From positions 7,886 through 60,575 of the forward strand of contig DEBM01000024.1 in NCBI GenBank assembly GCA_002348545.1: a stretch of DNA of 52,690 nucleotides, given 5' to 3'. The translations under genes were made by a program, and so were the position numbers. Positions 10,100 through 18,426 of this stretch are shown here, one piece after another. Source of the stretch: Balneolaceae bacterium UBA2956. GTDB lineage: Bacteria; Bacteroidota; Rhodothermia; Balneolales; Balneolaceae. Each line of letters begins with the position of its first letter. The first letter of the stretch is position 1. The notes under the pieces are model-generated. The model was not told the origin of the DNA. It saw only the letters and a list, made by a program, of their open reading frames with translations, and searched no databases.

Positions 10100-11155
10100 A
10101 TGAATTCAATTGAAAAGCATATCAAACGTATTTTCTATAAGCGAATGTTACCAAAAAGTATTTTAGTATATGTTGGGTTTATGGTATTGTTATATTTATT
10201 CGTAGCTGGCTCTACCACTACGCTAAAAGCTCAAAAAAGCTTTGGGCAAGACCGAGCAGGCACGGAAGGTTTCCAGTTTACTAAAATCCCAATCGATCCC
10301 CGTTCAGCGGCTATGGGGAACTCTAATATGGCCGATGCAATGGATGGCTCTAGTTTATATTGGAATCCTGCTTTATCTGCAGAAACGAATGGATCAGAAT
10401 TTATGGTCAGTCATACGGAGTATTTAGCTGGTATTCAGCAAGATTATTTTAGTTATATCCAGCGTATCAATAGCTATGCAATTGGTGTTTCTGTTCAGTA
10501 CTTAGGGTCTGGTGATATAATGGAAACCACGGAGTTTCAACCCTTTGGTACGGGCAGAATATTTTCAACTCACCATATGGCTACTGGACTTTCAATTGCT
10601 CAGAAGGTAACGGATTTATTCAGCTATGGTCTTAGCTTTAAGTATCTATTGGAGAAAGTTGAAGAGATACAATACCAGAGTGGTGCCATAGATTTTGGTT
10701 TTGCTTATCGGGTAGGAGATACAGGACTACGTTTTGGAGTAGGGATTAATAATTTTGGTCTGGATGCGGCACCAGATGGTACTACTCAAAGAGAGTCCTT
10801 AGAGGGAGTTTTAGAGTTAGAACCAGAAACTAATACATCGTTACCGACCCGTTTCCATATTGGTGCTGCATATGATTTGGTTGATAATCAGCAAAATAAA
10901 GTAACAATTACGGCTCAAGTGACCAATCCATCTGATAATGCTGAGCAATTAAATATAGGTGCTGAGTACAGTTTTATGGATCAATTTCATCTCAGAACTG
11001 GCTATGAATTTGGACAATTAGAACGCAGAATACCTAGTCTTGGTGGTGGCGTGTCTGTACCTTTTGTCGGTAGAATATTGAAAGCTGATTATGCCTACAC
11101 ACGTTTTGAGCGTTTGGGGCAAATTCATCGGATAGGAGTGAGGGTAAGTTTATGA
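10100..11155 (+). CDS. PorV/PorQ-family outer-membrane barrel protein
   Basis: The 351-residue product has an N-terminal hydrophobic export signal (residues about 18-45, with a longer than usual charged N-terminus). The mature start reads AGTEGFQFTKIPIDPRSAAM, then NSNMADAMDGSSLYWNPA. This pattern is typical of PorV/PorQ and related FadL-like barrels. The remaining sequence is a series of amphipathic strands ending RIGVRVSL. In Bacteroidota PorV receives sorting-domain cargo from the type IX secretion system and hands it to the sortase-like PorU. Here the partner genes are a TonB receptor and lipoproteins, so a dedicated shuttle role for this operon is inference only. Its stop overlaps the start of the next gene by four bases (ATGA). 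Confidence 0.85.
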   Translation: MNSIEKHIKRIFYKRMLPKSILVYVGFMVLLYLFVAGSTTTLKAQKSFGQDRAGTEGFQFTKIPIDPRSAAMGNSNMADAMDGSSLYWNPALSAETNGSEFMVSHTEYLAGIQQDYFSYIQRINSYAIGVSVQYLGSGDIMETTEFQPFGTGRIFSTHHMATGLSIAQKVTDLFSYGLSFKYLLEKVEEIQYQSGAIDFGFAYRVGDTGLRFGVGINNFGLDAAPDGTTQRESLEGVLELEPETNTSLPTRFHIGAAYDLVDNQQNKVTITAQVTNPSDNAEQLNIGAEYSFMDQFHLRTGYEFGQLERRIPSLGGGVSVPFVGRILKADYAYTRFERLGQIHRIGVRVSL

Positions 11156-12462
11156 AATTAGCACTAATTCAACCTTTTATGAGAGTTTCAGCATCTTTGC
11201 TACTGTTCTTGTTCATGATGGTTCAAGGTGGATGTAGTGAACTATTTAACACCAAAGATAATACGGATACCGACGAAATATTTGACGAAGGTAAAATTGA
11301 TCCCCGATTAGAAAATATAGATGGTTATGCCCCAGTTTTACCATTTTGGGGTGGTTTTGACGCTCCTAATGATATACATGTAGGATTTGATGAATTTGTT
11401 TACGTAACCGATGCTAATGGGGTTCATTTACTAGATAGAGCTGATCTATCTCCACGAGTAACCATAGAATTAGAAGGAGCAGAAGCAGTAACTCAGGATA
11501 GACTCTTGAACGTGTATGTAGCAGCTAGGATTGACACGGTTATTGAGAGTATTGATCCTACCATTACATGGAATCTTCCCGCTGTGTTTAAAATAAAGAA
11601 TATGAACGGAGCGGGCCCTATAAACTTTGTAGATACTCTTATTTTCCCATTTGATGATGCGAGTTTAAGTACTTCTGCGGCTCAAAATTCACGCTTAAAT
11701 CGTAGCAGTGGGACCAATTATGAAAAAGTGAATATCACTGGTCTCAGCATATTAGCCGACAATACTTTGTATGTTACGCGAACCGGACCATTTAATGAGA
11801 CTACTCAGGTAGCAGCCCCAGATAATACGGTGTTAGAATTTCACCGGGTAATAATAGATGGTATAAAGACTGATAAGATGCGTAACGTGCGTCAAATAAG
11901 AAGTCTTAGTCCAAATGTACCTTCATTGCGTAGTGCTATTGGGCTAAGTAGTATAGCCACTTTTGTAGCACCACCCCAACGTGATACCTACACCGATAGT
12001 CGGAGTTTTTTAATTACACAATCACAAAGTAATGTAGAAATTCCTTTTCGTGTATTATGGATTGATGTAGTCGAGACAGTCGATGGTTTGGTTTACCAAC
12101 AGAATTCACAATTATTAGTTCAGGATACTTCACAAGCAAGTGGGTTTTTATACGAAACCAATAAATTTCTAAATCCTAAAGACGTTGCATTTGGTGGGGA
12201 TGACGACGCATTTATCTTTGTAGTTGATAGTGAAGTGCATCGTTTATACCAGTTTCAGTCTAATGGTCAAGAAGGTGTTCCTCCACCAGCAGGGGCGGAT
12301 GATCAAACCCGTCAAATTATGGTATCTTTTGGTGAATTAGGTGCTGGTCCTAAAGAATTTAACATGCCTAGCGGAGTGGCATACTTTCGCCGTATAGTCT
12401 ATGTAGCAGATAAAGGTAATAATCGTATTGCTCGGTATAAGTTGACTTCTGATTTTGAATAA
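11152..12462 (+). CDS. Lipoprotein with NHL/beta-propeller-like repeats
   Basis: The 436-residue product has a signal ending MVQGGCSELF, with Cys28 the likely lipidation site. The mature part contains repeats reminiscent of six-bladed NHL propellers: GFDAPNDIHVGFDEFVYVTD near residue 68, LNPKDVAFGGDDDAFIFVVD near 343, and FNMPSGVAYFRRIVYVADKG near 405. Such propellers usually bind proteins or carbohydrates rather than catalyse. It overlaps the PorV-like gene by four bases and is the last gene of the operon. No clear terminator follows; instead a hairpin-rich gene-free stretch lies downstream. Confidence 0.85.
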   Translation: MKLALIQPFMRVSASLLLFLFMMVQGGCSELFNTKDNTDTDEIFDEGKIDPRLENIDGYAPVLPFWGGFDAPNDIHVGFDEFVYVTDANGVHLLDRADLSPRVTIELEGAEAVTQDRLLNVYVAARIDTVIESIDPTITWNLPAVFKIKNMNGAGPINFVDTLIFPFDDASLSTSAAQNSRLNRSSGTNYEKVNITGLSILADNTLYVTRTGPFNETTQVAAPDNTVLEFHRVIIDGIKTDKMRNVRQIRSLSPNVPSLRSAIGLSSIATFVAPPQRDTYTDSRSFLITQSQSNVEIPFRVLWIDVVETVDGLVYQQNSQLLVQDTSQASGFLYETNKFLNPKDVAFGGDDDAFIFVVDSEVHRLYQFQSNGQEGVPPPAGADDQTRQIMVSFGELGAGPKEFNMPSGVAYFRRIVYVADKGNNRIARYKLTSDFE

Positions 12463-12757
12463 GACCATATGAAGCATACATTTTAGGCTGGACTGACTGT
12501 GGTGACTTGGGCTATGCCATTACTATTATCGACCGTTTAACCTCACCTTCCGGCATCCCGTGAGGTATAGCACCCATCCCCAATTATGGCAGCCTCGAAA
12601 TTTTTGAGGGAACGCTATGTGTCAAAGGTAAGTTGTATATGCCAATATACTACACTTCCAGAAGCGTTATTTTCACTATGATTTAGACTGTATCTAATCA
12701 AATTCGGCCGCATACTTTATCACCTTAACTTACAAATAACTCATTCTTTTTCACGCT
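12463..12757 (+). ncRNA. Gene-free, hairpin-rich stretch: candidate structured RNA or leader of the ferredoxin gene
   Basis: No open reading frame of use lies here, but pairing is dense. A bulged 9-pair helix (12510-12520 with 12586-12594) can enclose a perfect CCTCAC/GTGAGG hairpin (12541-12546, 12560-12565). An alternative helix GCTATG/TATAGC (12511-12516, 12566-12571) uses the same 5' bases. Downstream are CCTCGAAA/TTGAGG (12593-12609), AACGCT/AGCGTT (12611-12616, 12663-12668), and inside it GTATAT/ATATAC with a GCCA loop (12635-12650). I could not match it to SRP RNA, tmRNA or RNase P motifs. The large central loop is reminiscent of 6S RNA, but without conserved bases to prove it. The strand is assumed from neighbours. 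Confidence 0.4.
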
Positions 12758-13093
12758 ATGTCTTACGTTGTTACGGAACCATGTATTAAATGTAAATATA
12801 CCAACTGTGCAGCGGTTTGCCCTGTTGATGCTTATCGAGAAGGACCCAATTTTTTGGTCATAGATCCTAATGAGTGCATCGACTGCGATGCATGTGTTTC
12901 AGAATGCCCTGTTGAGGCTATTTACCCAGATGATGAAGTGCCCGAAAAGTGGGAGCATTTTATCGACTTGAACGAACGCCTTGCCGAAGAGTGGGAAGAT
13001 AAAGTTATCAACGAAACTAGAGATCCATTACCTGAAGCAGATGAATGGGCAAGCACAGTAGGTAAAGAAAATCAGCTTCAAGAAGAGTGGTAA
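12758..13093 (+). CDS. fdxA: Seven-iron ferredoxin
   Basis: The 111-residue protein closely follows the Azotobacter ferredoxin I type. It has Cys9, Cys12, Cys17, Cys21 (CIKCKYTNCAAVCPVD) and then Cys40, Cys43, Cys46, Cys50 (CIDCDACVSECPVEAI). By family rule Cys9, Cys17 and Cys50 hold the [3Fe-4S] cluster, and Cys21, Cys40, Cys43 and Cys46 hold the [4Fe-4S] cluster. The cysteine that follows CPVD in Azotobacter is Ala25 here, which is common and not a ligand. The acidic C-terminal part (EVPEKWEHFIDLNERLAEEW) is also conserved in this subfamily. It is a cytoplasmic low-potential electron carrier; its redox partner is not evident. It precedes folP by 45 bases. Confidence 0.93.
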   Translation: MSYVVTEPCIKCKYTNCAAVCPVDAYREGPNFLVIDPNECIDCDACVSECPVEAIYPDDEVPEKWEHFIDLNERLAEEWEDKVINETRDPLPEADEWASTVGKENQLQEEW

Positions 13094-13138
13094 AGTTGCC
13101 GATTGGGGTAGTTTTGTATACATCATCTTACTAAAACT

Positions 13139-13978
13139 ATGCTAGCTCTCAACCCTTTTTTTGCTAAACAACATCCATCTATTATGGGAGTACTTAACGC
13201 GACTCCCGATTCCTTTAGTGACGGAGGAAAATTTAATCGAATAGATGCTGCTTTACAACGTATTGAAGAAATGATACGACAAGGAGCTACAATTATTGAT
13301 ATAGGAGGAGAATCCACCCGGCCCTACGCTCCTGTTGTTGAAGAATCAGAAGAAACAAAAAGAGTCATACCTATTTTGGAGAGTGCAGTTTCTCGATTTT
13401 CCAATCAGGTACTTTTTTCTATTGATACCACAAAATATGGGGTAGCCGAGCGGGCCTTAAATGCTGGAGCCCTAATTGTAAATGATGTAAGCGGACTTCA
13501 AAAGTCTCCAGCAATGGCAGGATTAGTAGCTTCATTTAATGCGGCATATATCCTTGTGCATGCCCAAGGAAGCCCCCAGAATATGCAAAACAACCCAAGT
13601 TATACGCATGCTGTTACAGATATTGTTGATTTTTTAGTACAAAAAAGCGTGCTTTTACAGCAGGAAGGAGTAGAGTATATTATTGTAGATCCTGGTATAG
13701 GGTTTGGAAAAACTCTGGATCATAATCTACAGATTATAGCCGGGCTTGACAAAGTGATAGAAATTGGCTTTCCTGTATTGTTAGGAGCCTCTCGGAAATC
13801 TATGTTTGATCAATTGTTGGACGGTCGTGAGGTGGAAGGGCGATTGGCAGGAACACTTGCGGCACATTATCATGGATTAATGCAGGGAGTGCGTATATTA
13901 CGCGTACATGACGTGCAAGAAGCTAGTGATAGTGTACGGGTGTTTAAAGCCTTACATGCAGCTAAACAAACAGAATAG
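13139..13978 (+). CDS. folP: Dihydropteroate synthase
   Basis: The 279-residue protein carries the family motifs in order: GVLNATPDSFSDGG (residues about 17-30, pterin and phosphate loop), IDIGGESTRP, SIDTTKYGV, VNDVSG, DPGIGFGKT and GASRKS near the C-terminus. It condenses p-aminobenzoate with 6-hydroxymethyl-dihydropterin diphosphate in folate synthesis and is the sulfonamide target. Length and motif order are normal for the family. It sits directly before cdaA, a pairing often seen in Bacteroidota. About 100 bases separate the two, so cdaA may have its own promoter. Confidence 0.95.
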   Translation: MLALNPFFAKQHPSIMGVLNATPDSFSDGGKFNRIDAALQRIEEMIRQGATIIDIGGESTRPYAPVVEESEETKRVIPILESAVSRFSNQVLFSIDTTKYGVAERALNAGALIVNDVSGLQKSPAMAGLVASFNAAYILVHAQGSPQNMQNNPSYTHAVTDIVDFLVQKSVLLQQEGVEYIIVDPGIGFGKTLDHNLQIIAGLDKVIEIGFPVLLGASRKSMFDQLLDGREVEGRLAGTLAAHYHGLMQGVRILRVHDVQEASDSVRVFKALHAAKQTE

Positions 13979-14077
13979 AATATTAGCTCTTGTATAGGTA
14001 TTTTCAGATTACGTAGTTGGTTGGTCGAAGCTATACCCACGCCATAAGTTATTATTAATAGTAAATTACCCTTTGAG

Positions 14078-14893
14078 TTGAATCCTTTAGGTTTTCTCGA
14101 TTTTGGATTATTGGATTTTTTAGAGACACTAGTTATTGCAGGAGCTTTAGTTGGTGTTTATCGTTGGATCCGTGGAACCTATGCCATTCGTGCAGGTGTG
14201 GGTATTTTATTTCTGTTACTTATAAATTTCATTATTCGATTATTTGGATTCACCACCATCGATTTTATTCTAAGTGCGATTCTTGATGTTGGTATTTTAG
14301 CCGTATTTATAATTTTTCAGCCCGAAATAAGAGGTCTTTTGTACAGAATAGGGCAGAATCCATCTATTCGGTTATTTGGAGGTAAGTCTAGCACTGAGCA
14401 GGTTATCGATGAGGTTGTAAACGCAGTTAAGGATATGTCGAAAGAGTATATTGGAGCCCTTATCGTATTTGCTCCTCCATCTGGTGCCTTGAATTTTGAC
14501 AACACTGGGACACAACTCGATTCGGTAGTCAAGCAGAAATTATTGGTGAGTATTTTTAGAAAAGAATCCCCTCTACACGATGGTGCTGTTATTATCCGTA
14601 ATAACCGCATTACTGCGGCGGGTTGCTTTCTATCTTTATCTGAAAATCCTAATCTAAGTAAATCTTTAGGCACTCGTCATCGAGCAGCAATTGGCATGTC
14701 CGAAAATAACAATATGTTTGTTATTGTCGTCTCAGAAGAAACTGGACGTATATCTGTAGCCCAAAATGGTAATTTAAATAGTGGACTTAGTATTCAGCGC
14801 CTCCGTAAAGAAATGGAGAGTAGTTTTTCTTTGACAAAGTTTAAAGAAGAAGTTGCTTTTTCAGCGCAACAGAATGAAATGAATCTAAAATAA
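14078..14893 (+). CDS. cdaA: Diadenylate cyclase (c-di-AMP synthase), membrane type
   Basis: The 271-residue protein has three predicted membrane helices (residues about 12-30, 38-60, 62-82) followed by a DisA_N catalytic domain. The two nucleotide-binding motifs are present: HDGAVII with Asp168, and GTRHRAA with Arg200-His201-Arg202. This is the CdaA architecture. It makes cyclic di-AMP from two ATP and typically controls osmolyte and potassium balance and cell-wall homeostasis. The chosen start is TTG at 14078; an in-frame TAA at 14045-14047 and the absence of an in-frame ATG between support it. No CdaR regulator or glmM follows, unlike Firmicutes; the neighbour is folP. Confidence 0.94.
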   Translation: MNPLGFLDFGLLDFLETLVIAGALVGVYRWIRGTYAIRAGVGILFLLLINFIIRLFGFTTIDFILSAILDVGILAVFIIFQPEIRGLLYRIGQNPSIRLFGGKSSTEQVIDEVVNAVKDMSKEYIGALIVFAPPSGALNFDNTGTQLDSVVKQKLLVSIFRKESPLHDGAVIIRNNRITAAGCFLSLSENPNLSKSLGTRHRAAIGMSENNNMFVIVVSEETGRISVAQNGNLNSGLSIQRLRKEMESSFSLTKFKEEVAFSAQQNEMNLK

Positions 14894-14918
14894 ATTAAGT
14901 TTAATAATTAGCTTTCCA

Positions 14919-16262
14919 TTACCCAGAGTTACGTTCTAAAAAGTGAGTATTTCCCTGTACTCTGTAAAGACTTCTACCGGTTTGAATGGTACCTTTTCCG
15001 TAGCGATTATTAATTCGATCAATAGCTTGATAGCGTTGGGTGTGTTCGGATTCGTCCTGGAAAAAAAGATTCATTTGGCTGGTTTTGTCCATGTTTTGAG
15101 TGCTTATCATTAGACTACGAATAGCTATTTTTCGGTGGCAGAAAGATTCAATGAGCTTAGCTAATTCTTTCATACATTCGTCATATACATATTTGGTAAT
15201 ATGAGTAAAACTAGGAGTGACAAAGCGAAATCCTATGTTAGGATAGTTATTTTTATCAAATCCGATATGCCCTCCAAAACTACTCGAACGAATACCATAG
15301 GCTCGCATCCGATAGCAAATCATTTCGATTCCAATAGCTAGTTCACCTTTGATGGCTTCCGGGTCAGTGCTTCCTTCGGAAAAGGTATGGCCATAACTAA
15401 CACCCCATTTAGGTGAATATTCATGATTTTCTTCGAGTATTCGGCCTTGGTCCTGCCCAGTAATTGTTTCAAAAAGCATACGTCCAAAATGGGCCCCAAA
15501 TAAACGTATAAAGGTGTTGGGTTCATTGTGTTTGACTACATCTCGTATATGATGATATCCTTCAGCTAGGAGATGTTCATAACGCCTACGCCCTATGCCC
15601 CATACTTCGTTAAGTGGTAATGGGTGTATATACATTCGTTCATCTTCATTGCTTATAACAACAGAAATACCACGAGGCTTATTCAAGCCGCTGGCCAGCT
15701 TAGCATAGGTTTTGGATCGAGCTATTCCAATAGACCCATATAATCCTGTGATTTTCACGATGTCGCGCTGCAGTTGTTGAGCAAATGTTTGGATTTGAAG
15801 CTCTTCTTTAGCTAAAAGGAAACTTGCGTCCATAAAATACTCATCCATTGAGTAGCGCTCTATTTGATGTGAATATTGGTTCATGATATGATAGACTTGC
15901 GTTGATATAGCGGTATAACTAGCATAGTCTACTTGAAGCATACAAACGTAAGGACATCGCTTATAGGCCTCATAGGCACTCATTCCTGTCTTAATACCCA
16001 TAGAACGTGCTTCATAAGAAGCGGTGGCTACAATACCTTTAACAGTTCCATTTTCTTTTCTCCATCCACCCACAATCAGAGGAACTCCATACATATTTTT
16101 TCGGAGTTGTTCTACTTGTGCGTAGAAGCATGCAAAGTCAAAATGCAGGTATAAGCGATCTTTACGATGGCGATGTTGGTGTTCTGGATACACCGTATTG
16201 TAGAGGGTAATACGATGCACATCTTGTTCGGCTTGATAAGAAAAGTCATTTTTTTTAGGCAT
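14919..16262 (-). CDS. dinB: Y-family DNA polymerase (DinB/Pol IV-like)
   Basis: The 447-residue product has the Y-family palm residues: Asp42 in LHFDFACFYAQVEQ, and Asp140-Glu141 in ERYSMDEYFMD, which together bind the two metal ions. The second aspartate common in DinB (HVDMD) is Ala44 here. The GIARSKTYAKLASGLNKPRG motif and the helix-hairpin-helix WGIGRRRYEHL are present, followed by a little-finger domain. It should be an error-prone translesion polymerase. The N-terminus carries about 35 residues before the polymerase fold. No obvious beta-clamp motif was identified with confidence. It is divergent from an unknown gene across 46 bases and lies near an SRAP gene, giving a DNA-damage context. 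Confidence 0.9.
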   Translation of the reverse strand: MPKKNDFSYQAEQDVHRITLYNTVYPEHQHRHRKDRLYLHFDFACFYAQVEQLRKNMYGVPLIVGGWRKENGTVKGIVATASYEARSMGIKTGMSAYEAYKRCPYVCMLQVDYASYTAISTQVYHIMNQYSHQIERYSMDEYFMDASFLLAKEELQIQTFAQQLQRDIVKITGLYGSIGIARSKTYAKLASGLNKPRGISVVISNEDERMYIHPLPLNEVWGIGRRRYEHLLAEGYHHIRDVVKHNEPNTFIRLFGAHFGRMLFETITGQDQGRILEENHEYSPKWGVSYGHTFSEGSTDPEAIKGELAIGIEMICYRMRAYGIRSSSFGGHIGFDKNNYPNIGFRFVTPSFTHITKYVYDECMKELAKLIESFCHRKIAIRSLMISTQNMDKTSQMNLFFQDESEHTQRYQAIDRINNRYGKGTIQTGRSLYRVQGNTHFLERNSG

Positions 16263-16308
16263 AAACTACTCCGCTATTGATATGTACAATATATGTGTGT
16301 AATTTAAA

Positions 16309-16974
16309 ATGACCAAATCCAAATTGGTCATGAATAACTTTCCACTTATAGAAATGCTCACTTTTTTTCCCCGCTATTCAGAGGTGCATACCTTTGATTG
16401 GAGGTATCGTTATGTGCGAAAGGTGCGTCAAATTAGGTCTTGTCATACTAAGATCCTGGGAGGAGTACCGTATTCATTTTTTAGTATTATAACTCAACAT
16501 GGGGAAGCCATGGATGTACGATTTAATCACGATGAATTACTTTGGGATATAGTAGCACTGCCTGGTGGATTCGATTCACCCGCTTATAGCGAAGATGAAT
16601 CGCATCTAGTTATTGATCGGGTATTGGTACACCAGCAACGACACAAACACCAGCCTTCGCTAGCTCATCGCATGCACCCTATTTGTTTTGAGTGGCTTCC
16701 TTATGCTCAATGTGTACGGCAGAGCCCTATTGAACATGCCAAGATAGACCGTATGCATCCGTATCGTTTTTTAAAAGGGGAAAACAGTTCTTATCAAATC
16801 CATAGCATAGAAACGCGTCATTTAGAAGATGTTATGGTTACTCGACACTTACATTATATTGTTGAAGATACCGAGCGTCGGTTCTATCATGTAGTATATA
16901 TACTGGATCAAGGTGATTGGCGCTTTATACAAGAAGTAGATGAGCAGTTCTTATTTCATCGGCCTGCACCTTAA
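16309..16974 (+). CDS. Unknown protein beside the Y-family polymerase
   Basis: The 221-residue product has no signal peptide or membrane segment and I do not recognise it securely. Two segments share a similar layout: residues about 28-75 (FDWRYRYVRKVRQ ... AMDVRF ... WDIVALPG) and about 150-215 (HPYRFLKGENSSYQI ... RRFYHVVYILDQGDWRFIQE). Both look like the small DUF6504-type domain that accompanies Y-family polymerases in other bacteria, but this is a visual comparison only. It is transcribed away from dinB, 46 bases apart, and towards the SRAP gene. A later ATG at 16330 is an alternative start. A cytoplasmic accessory role in lesion bypass is a guess from context. Confidence 0.7.
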   Translation: MTKSKLVMNNFPLIEMLTFFPRYSEVHTFDWRYRYVRKVRQIRSCHTKILGGVPYSFFSIITQHGEAMDVRFNHDELLWDIVALPGGFDSPAYSEDESHLVIDRVLVHQQRHKHQPSLAHRMHPICFEWLPYAQCVRQSPIEHAKIDRMHPYRFLKGENSSYQIHSIETRHLEDVMVTRHLHYIVEDTERRFYHVVYILDQGDWRFIQEVDEQFLFHRPAP

Positions 16975-16994
16975 AAGCGAGCCAAATAGTACTA

Positions 16995-17711
16995 TTAGAA
17001 TAAACGTAACTCGGGTTGGATAAGATGGGGGCTATTGTTACGTGTGTTCCCAACAGCAGTAGAAACGATGTGACTCTTAAGGCTATCGTCGGGGTAGGGA
17101 TGCAATAGGTGAGTTAAACTGTCAAAATTTTGTTTTGGATCCAACCATGTGGTCCATTCAGACGGATGTAAAAAAACTGGCATCCGATCATGAATATCTT
17201 GTATGGTTGTATTAGAATTTGTGGTTAAAATGGAAAACGAATAATAGGAATCCAGAGGACTTAATGGAGAATAAAAACCAGCTGCAAAAAGAACAGAGTT
17301 ATTGGATGCTTGTATATAGTGGGGGGTTTTATTTCCTTTTGCACCTGACCATTCATAAAATCCATTCATAGGAACAAGGCATCGCTGCGCAGATACTGAT
17401 CGCCACATAGATTTTTCTACTATCTGTTCGGATCGGGTATTAATGGGTAATAGGGGCCGACTTCCTGCCTTCGGTTTCCAACCCATAAATCCCCAGTGCA
17501 TAAGAATCCGAATAAATTGGTTGGTACTGGTGTTAAGTGAAAGAATAACCGGTACAATATGGCTGGGTGCTATATTATAAGAAGGTAATGTGTGGCCGGT
17601 TTCTTGTAGACACTCTTTTTTAAAAATCCCTTCTGTTTCGTTTTGTTGTGAAGATCCAATTAATGCGTCTATGGTATTAAAATCACTAAAAAGAGTGTAT
17701 CGTCCACACAT
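16995..17711 (-). CDS. yedK: SRAP-family abasic-site DNA-protein crosslinker (YedK/HMCES)
   Basis: The 238-residue protein begins MCGRYT, so Cys2 becomes the N-terminal catalytic cysteine after Met removal. Other family residues are present: Asn91 in LPINTRSE, Glu120 in MNGFYEWSG and His174 in IHDRMPVF, matching Asn75, Glu105 and His160 of E. coli YedK. The enzyme forms a stable thiazolidine link with abasic sites in single-stranded DNA and protects them during replication. It lies 16 bases after motB, so it can be read from the motor operon, although its function fits better with the polymerase gene that follows. It converges with the unknown gene across 20 bases. Confidence 0.93.
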   Translation of the reverse strand: MCGRYTLFSDFNTIDALIGSSQQNETEGIFKKECLQETGHTLPSYNIAPSHIVPVILSLNTSTNQFIRILMHWGFMGWKPKAGSRPLLPINTRSEQIVEKSMWRSVSAQRCLVPMNGFYEWSGAKGNKTPHYIQASNNSVLFAAGFYSPLSPLDSYYSFSILTTNSNTTIQDIHDRMPVFLHPSEWTTWLDPKQNFDSLTHLLHPYPDDSLKSHIVSTAVGNTRNNSPHLIQPELRLF

Positions 17712-17727
17712 TAAATAAAAAAGCAGT

Positions 17728-18390
17728 TTAGTAAAAAATCCGAAGTACGATTCGTCTATTTTTTGCGCGATTTTCTACGATATCTTGTCCAAATTCGTCG
17801 GTATGGGGTGCAGTAGGTAAGGGTTGTGTATCTGCATATCCTGATGCTTTGAGATTGGAAGCTTTGTATCCTTGATTAACTAGAAATTTAACTACCTCAG
17901 AGGCTCTAGCAACAGAAAGTTCCCAGTTAGAAGGGAATCTTAGCGTATTTATAGGAACATTATCTGTATGCCCTTCGATATCTACCTTAAAATTATAAAA
18001 TGATAATCCATTTAGAGCGTCAGATACTTTACGAATAATACCCTCACCTGAGGGTAACAATTCGGCACCACCTGAGATATAAAGTGAACTACTATTAAAT
18101 GTCATCACAATTTCTTTGGTAGTCAAATCTATGTTAACTAAGCCTTGATTTCGTTCAGGAGTTAAAACAGAATCAAGATCAGCTTTAATTTCTGCTAATG
18201 GTGTTTTTTGGATTTCAGTGCCTGTTACTTCTGATCGCATACCTTCTTTCATCTGGTCCCAAAGAGCTTGATCAGGGGTACTTGAAGCAATTAGAATAGC
18301 AAAAAATGCAAGCAGTAAAGTGATCATATCACTGTATGTAAGAAGATATTCAAGATCTTCTTCTGCTTCTTCGATTTCATTAGCGCTCAT
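17728..18390 (-). CDS. motB: MotB-type stator protein with OmpA-like peptidoglycan-binding domain
   Basis: The 220-residue product has one membrane helix (residues about 17-37, LTYSDMITLLLAFFAILIAS). Asp21 matches the ion-binding aspartate of MotB (Asp32 in E. coli), and the surrounding SDMITLLLAFF is closest to the PomB/MotS sodium type. Residues about 95-220 are an OmpA/MotB domain with the peptidoglycan contacts DIEGHTDNVPIN and NWELSVARA. It ends RRIVLRIFY. With MotA it should form an ion-driven stator anchored to the wall. It is the fifth gene of the FliF-FliG fusion operon, 36 bases after motA. A TolR/ExbD-type protein is excluded by the OmpA domain. GldM and ZorB were considered but fit less well. 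Confidence 0.93.
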   Translation of the reverse strand: MSANEIEEAEEDLEYLLTYSDMITLLLAFFAILIASSTPDQALWDQMKEGMRSEVTGTEIQKTPLAEIKADLDSVLTPERNQGLVNIDLTTKEIVMTFNSSSLYISGGAELLPSGEGIIRKVSDALNGLSFYNFKVDIEGHTDNVPINTLRFPSNWELSVARASEVVKFLVNQGYKASNLKASGYADTQPLPTAPHTDEFGQDIVENRAKNRRIVLRIFY

Positions 18391-18426
18391 AACAAACTTA
18401 TTTAAATTGTTATCCTACTAGGATTT

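Noticed and set aside
12463..12757. Region considered as SRP RNA, tmRNA or RNase P RNA.
   Set aside because: The GGAAG-AGCAG type SRP core, a tRNA-like tmRNA end with tag reading frame, and the RNase P GAGGAAAGTCC motif were not found on either strand.
16263..16308. The dinB upstream gap was searched for a LexA/SOS box.
   Set aside because: Only a weak AT-rich partial symmetry (ACA-N5-TGT) is present, with no recognised SOS operator for this group.
16985..16996. Perfect 12-base palindrome AATAGTACTATT between convergent genes, considered as a terminator or operator.
   Set aside because: It is short and AT-rich with no T-run, and partly overlaps the SRAP stop codon; chance is likely.
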